This document shows positions 6,874 to 7,096 of a stretch of 7,096 bases of DNA, in pieces. The notes beneath the pieces are model-generated. The model worked only from the letters and a program-made list of their open reading frames with translations. It ran no database searches and was not told the origin of the DNA. The stretch is from Clostridiaceae bacterium (GTDB lineage: Bacteria > Bacillota > Clostridia > Oscillospirales > Butyricicoccaceae): NCBI GenBank assembly GCA_018383195.1, contig JAGZOP010000077.1:1-7096 (forward strand), in the 5' to 3' direction. A program made the position numbers and the translations under genes. The first letter of the stretch is position 1, and every line of letters begins with the position of its first letter.

Positions 6874-6914
6874 TGAACTGTGAAGTAGTCAATAGTTAGT
6901 AGACACAAAACACC

Positions 6915-7096
6915 CTATGCCACCAGTTCTGTTCTAAAGAGGACTGGTGGTTTTCCTTTTAGTTTACGGACAGGTCGTTCGTAGTTGAAGTAATAGACAG
7001 CTTGTTCAATAGTAGCACTCAGGTCGTTGCTCTCCCAATAGTGGAAGTGCTTGTGCAATGTATCTTTGAATCTTCCCCAAAAGCTTTCCATAACTG
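6915..7096 (-). CDS. IS3-family transposase OrfB (DDE integrase), C-terminal part
   Basis: Reading the minus strand from the window edge to TAG at 6917-6915 gives 60 codons, beginning VMESFWGRFKDTLHKHF. The E in MESF is the third catalytic acidic residue of the DDE integrase core. The next part, IEQAVYYFNYERPVRKLKGKPPVLFR, matches the family-typical ending of the form Y..YYN..R....LKG.SPV.YR. The first two catalytic aspartates and the OrfA frame lie outside the window. It would move the element by cut/copy transposition through a circular intermediate, as known for IS3 elements. Whether the whole gene is intact cannot be judged here. Confidence 0.88.
   Translation of the reverse strand, partial: VMESFWGRFKDTLHKHFHYWESNDLSATIEQAVYYFNYERPVRKLKGKPPVLFRTELVA
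6920..6960 (+). terminator. Plus-strand intrinsic terminator inside the end of the transposase gene
   Basis: CCACCAGTTCT (6920-6930) pairs with AGGACTGGTGG (6940-6950) over 11 bp with one G-T pair and a 9-base loop, and is followed by TTTTCCTTTT (6951-6960). The stem lies in the last codons of the transposase, antisense to it. It would stop transcription coming from the symporter gene into the element. On the minus strand it lacks a T tract directly after the hairpin. Confidence 0.7.

Larger units (their letters stand above)
6874..7096 (-). mobile_element. IS3-family insertion sequence, 3' end (continues beyond window)
   Basis: The visible part holds the last 60 codons of an IS3-type transposase followed by about 41 non-coding bases to a likely terminus at TGAACTGTGAAGTAGTCAA (6874-6892). 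The TG start fits the TG...CA ends of the IS3 family. Only one end is visible, so the inverted repeat and target duplication cannot be confirmed and the boundary may be off by a few bases. Confidence 0.75.

Noticed and set aside
6327..6908. A 193-codon minus-strand open frame opposite the end of the symporter gene
   Set aside because: It spans the symporter coding end and the insertion-sequence boundary, has many scattered cysteines and no recognisable motif; it is an antisense shadow.
6861..6973. CCTGTCC at 6863-6869 and GGACAGG at 6967-6973 as a terminator stem
   Set aside because: The second word is part of the transposase codons for R-P-V-R, about 100 bases away inside the insertion sequence, and no T tract follows it. 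The match is most likely chance.

Overview
The window reads as ordinary chromosome from a low-to-mid GC Gram-positive anaerobe of the Clostridia. Support comes from strong AGGAGG-type ribosome binding sites, compact intrinsic terminators, a Firmicutes-type xanthine phosphoribosyltransferase, a YesN/AraC-type response regulator and an AGCS-family alanine carrier. The mix would fit a gut Oscillospirales lineage such as Butyricicoccus or its relatives, but that placement is an impression from gene content, not a test.

Layout from left to right: (i) the 3' part of a 5S rRNA gene and its terminator, i.e. the end of an rRNA operon; (ii) a response regulator with a receiver domain and a C-terminal AraC helix-turn-helix, with no kinase partner in view, closed by a terminator at about 1751-1797; (iii) a two-gene operon of an inositol 2-dehydrogenase-like oxidoreductase (iolG) and a hydroxypyruvate isomerase/IolI-like TIM-barrel isomerase, coupled by a TAATG overlap and ending in a strong bidirectional terminator; (iv) on the minus strand, cutC and then xpt, with a consensus promoter directly before xpt; (v) divergent from cutC, a sodium:alanine symporter gene; (vi) the 3' end of an IS3-family insertion sequence on the minus strand, running off the window.

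Working together: the iolG/isomerase pair probably carries out oxidation and isomerisation steps on inositol or a related polyol or keto-sugar. Its codon use suggests high expression. No transporter or other inositol gene lies beside it. The regulator upstream could control it, but a terminator separates them and nothing in the sequence proves the link. xpt is purine salvage, cutC is a conserved protein of uncertain role historically tied to copper, and the symporter imports alanine or glycine with sodium; these three look like independent housekeeping units.

The most interesting signals are at the right edge. The insertion sequence seems to have landed inside the terminator hairpin of the symporter gene, leaving only the 5' arm. 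The element carries its own plus-strand terminator inside the 3' end of the transposase gene, which would stop read-through from the symporter before it crosses most of the element. Two start codons are better placed downstream of the longest open frame: cutC at 5255 and the symporter at 5460. I found no CRISPR array, tRNA or clearly novel multi-gene system.
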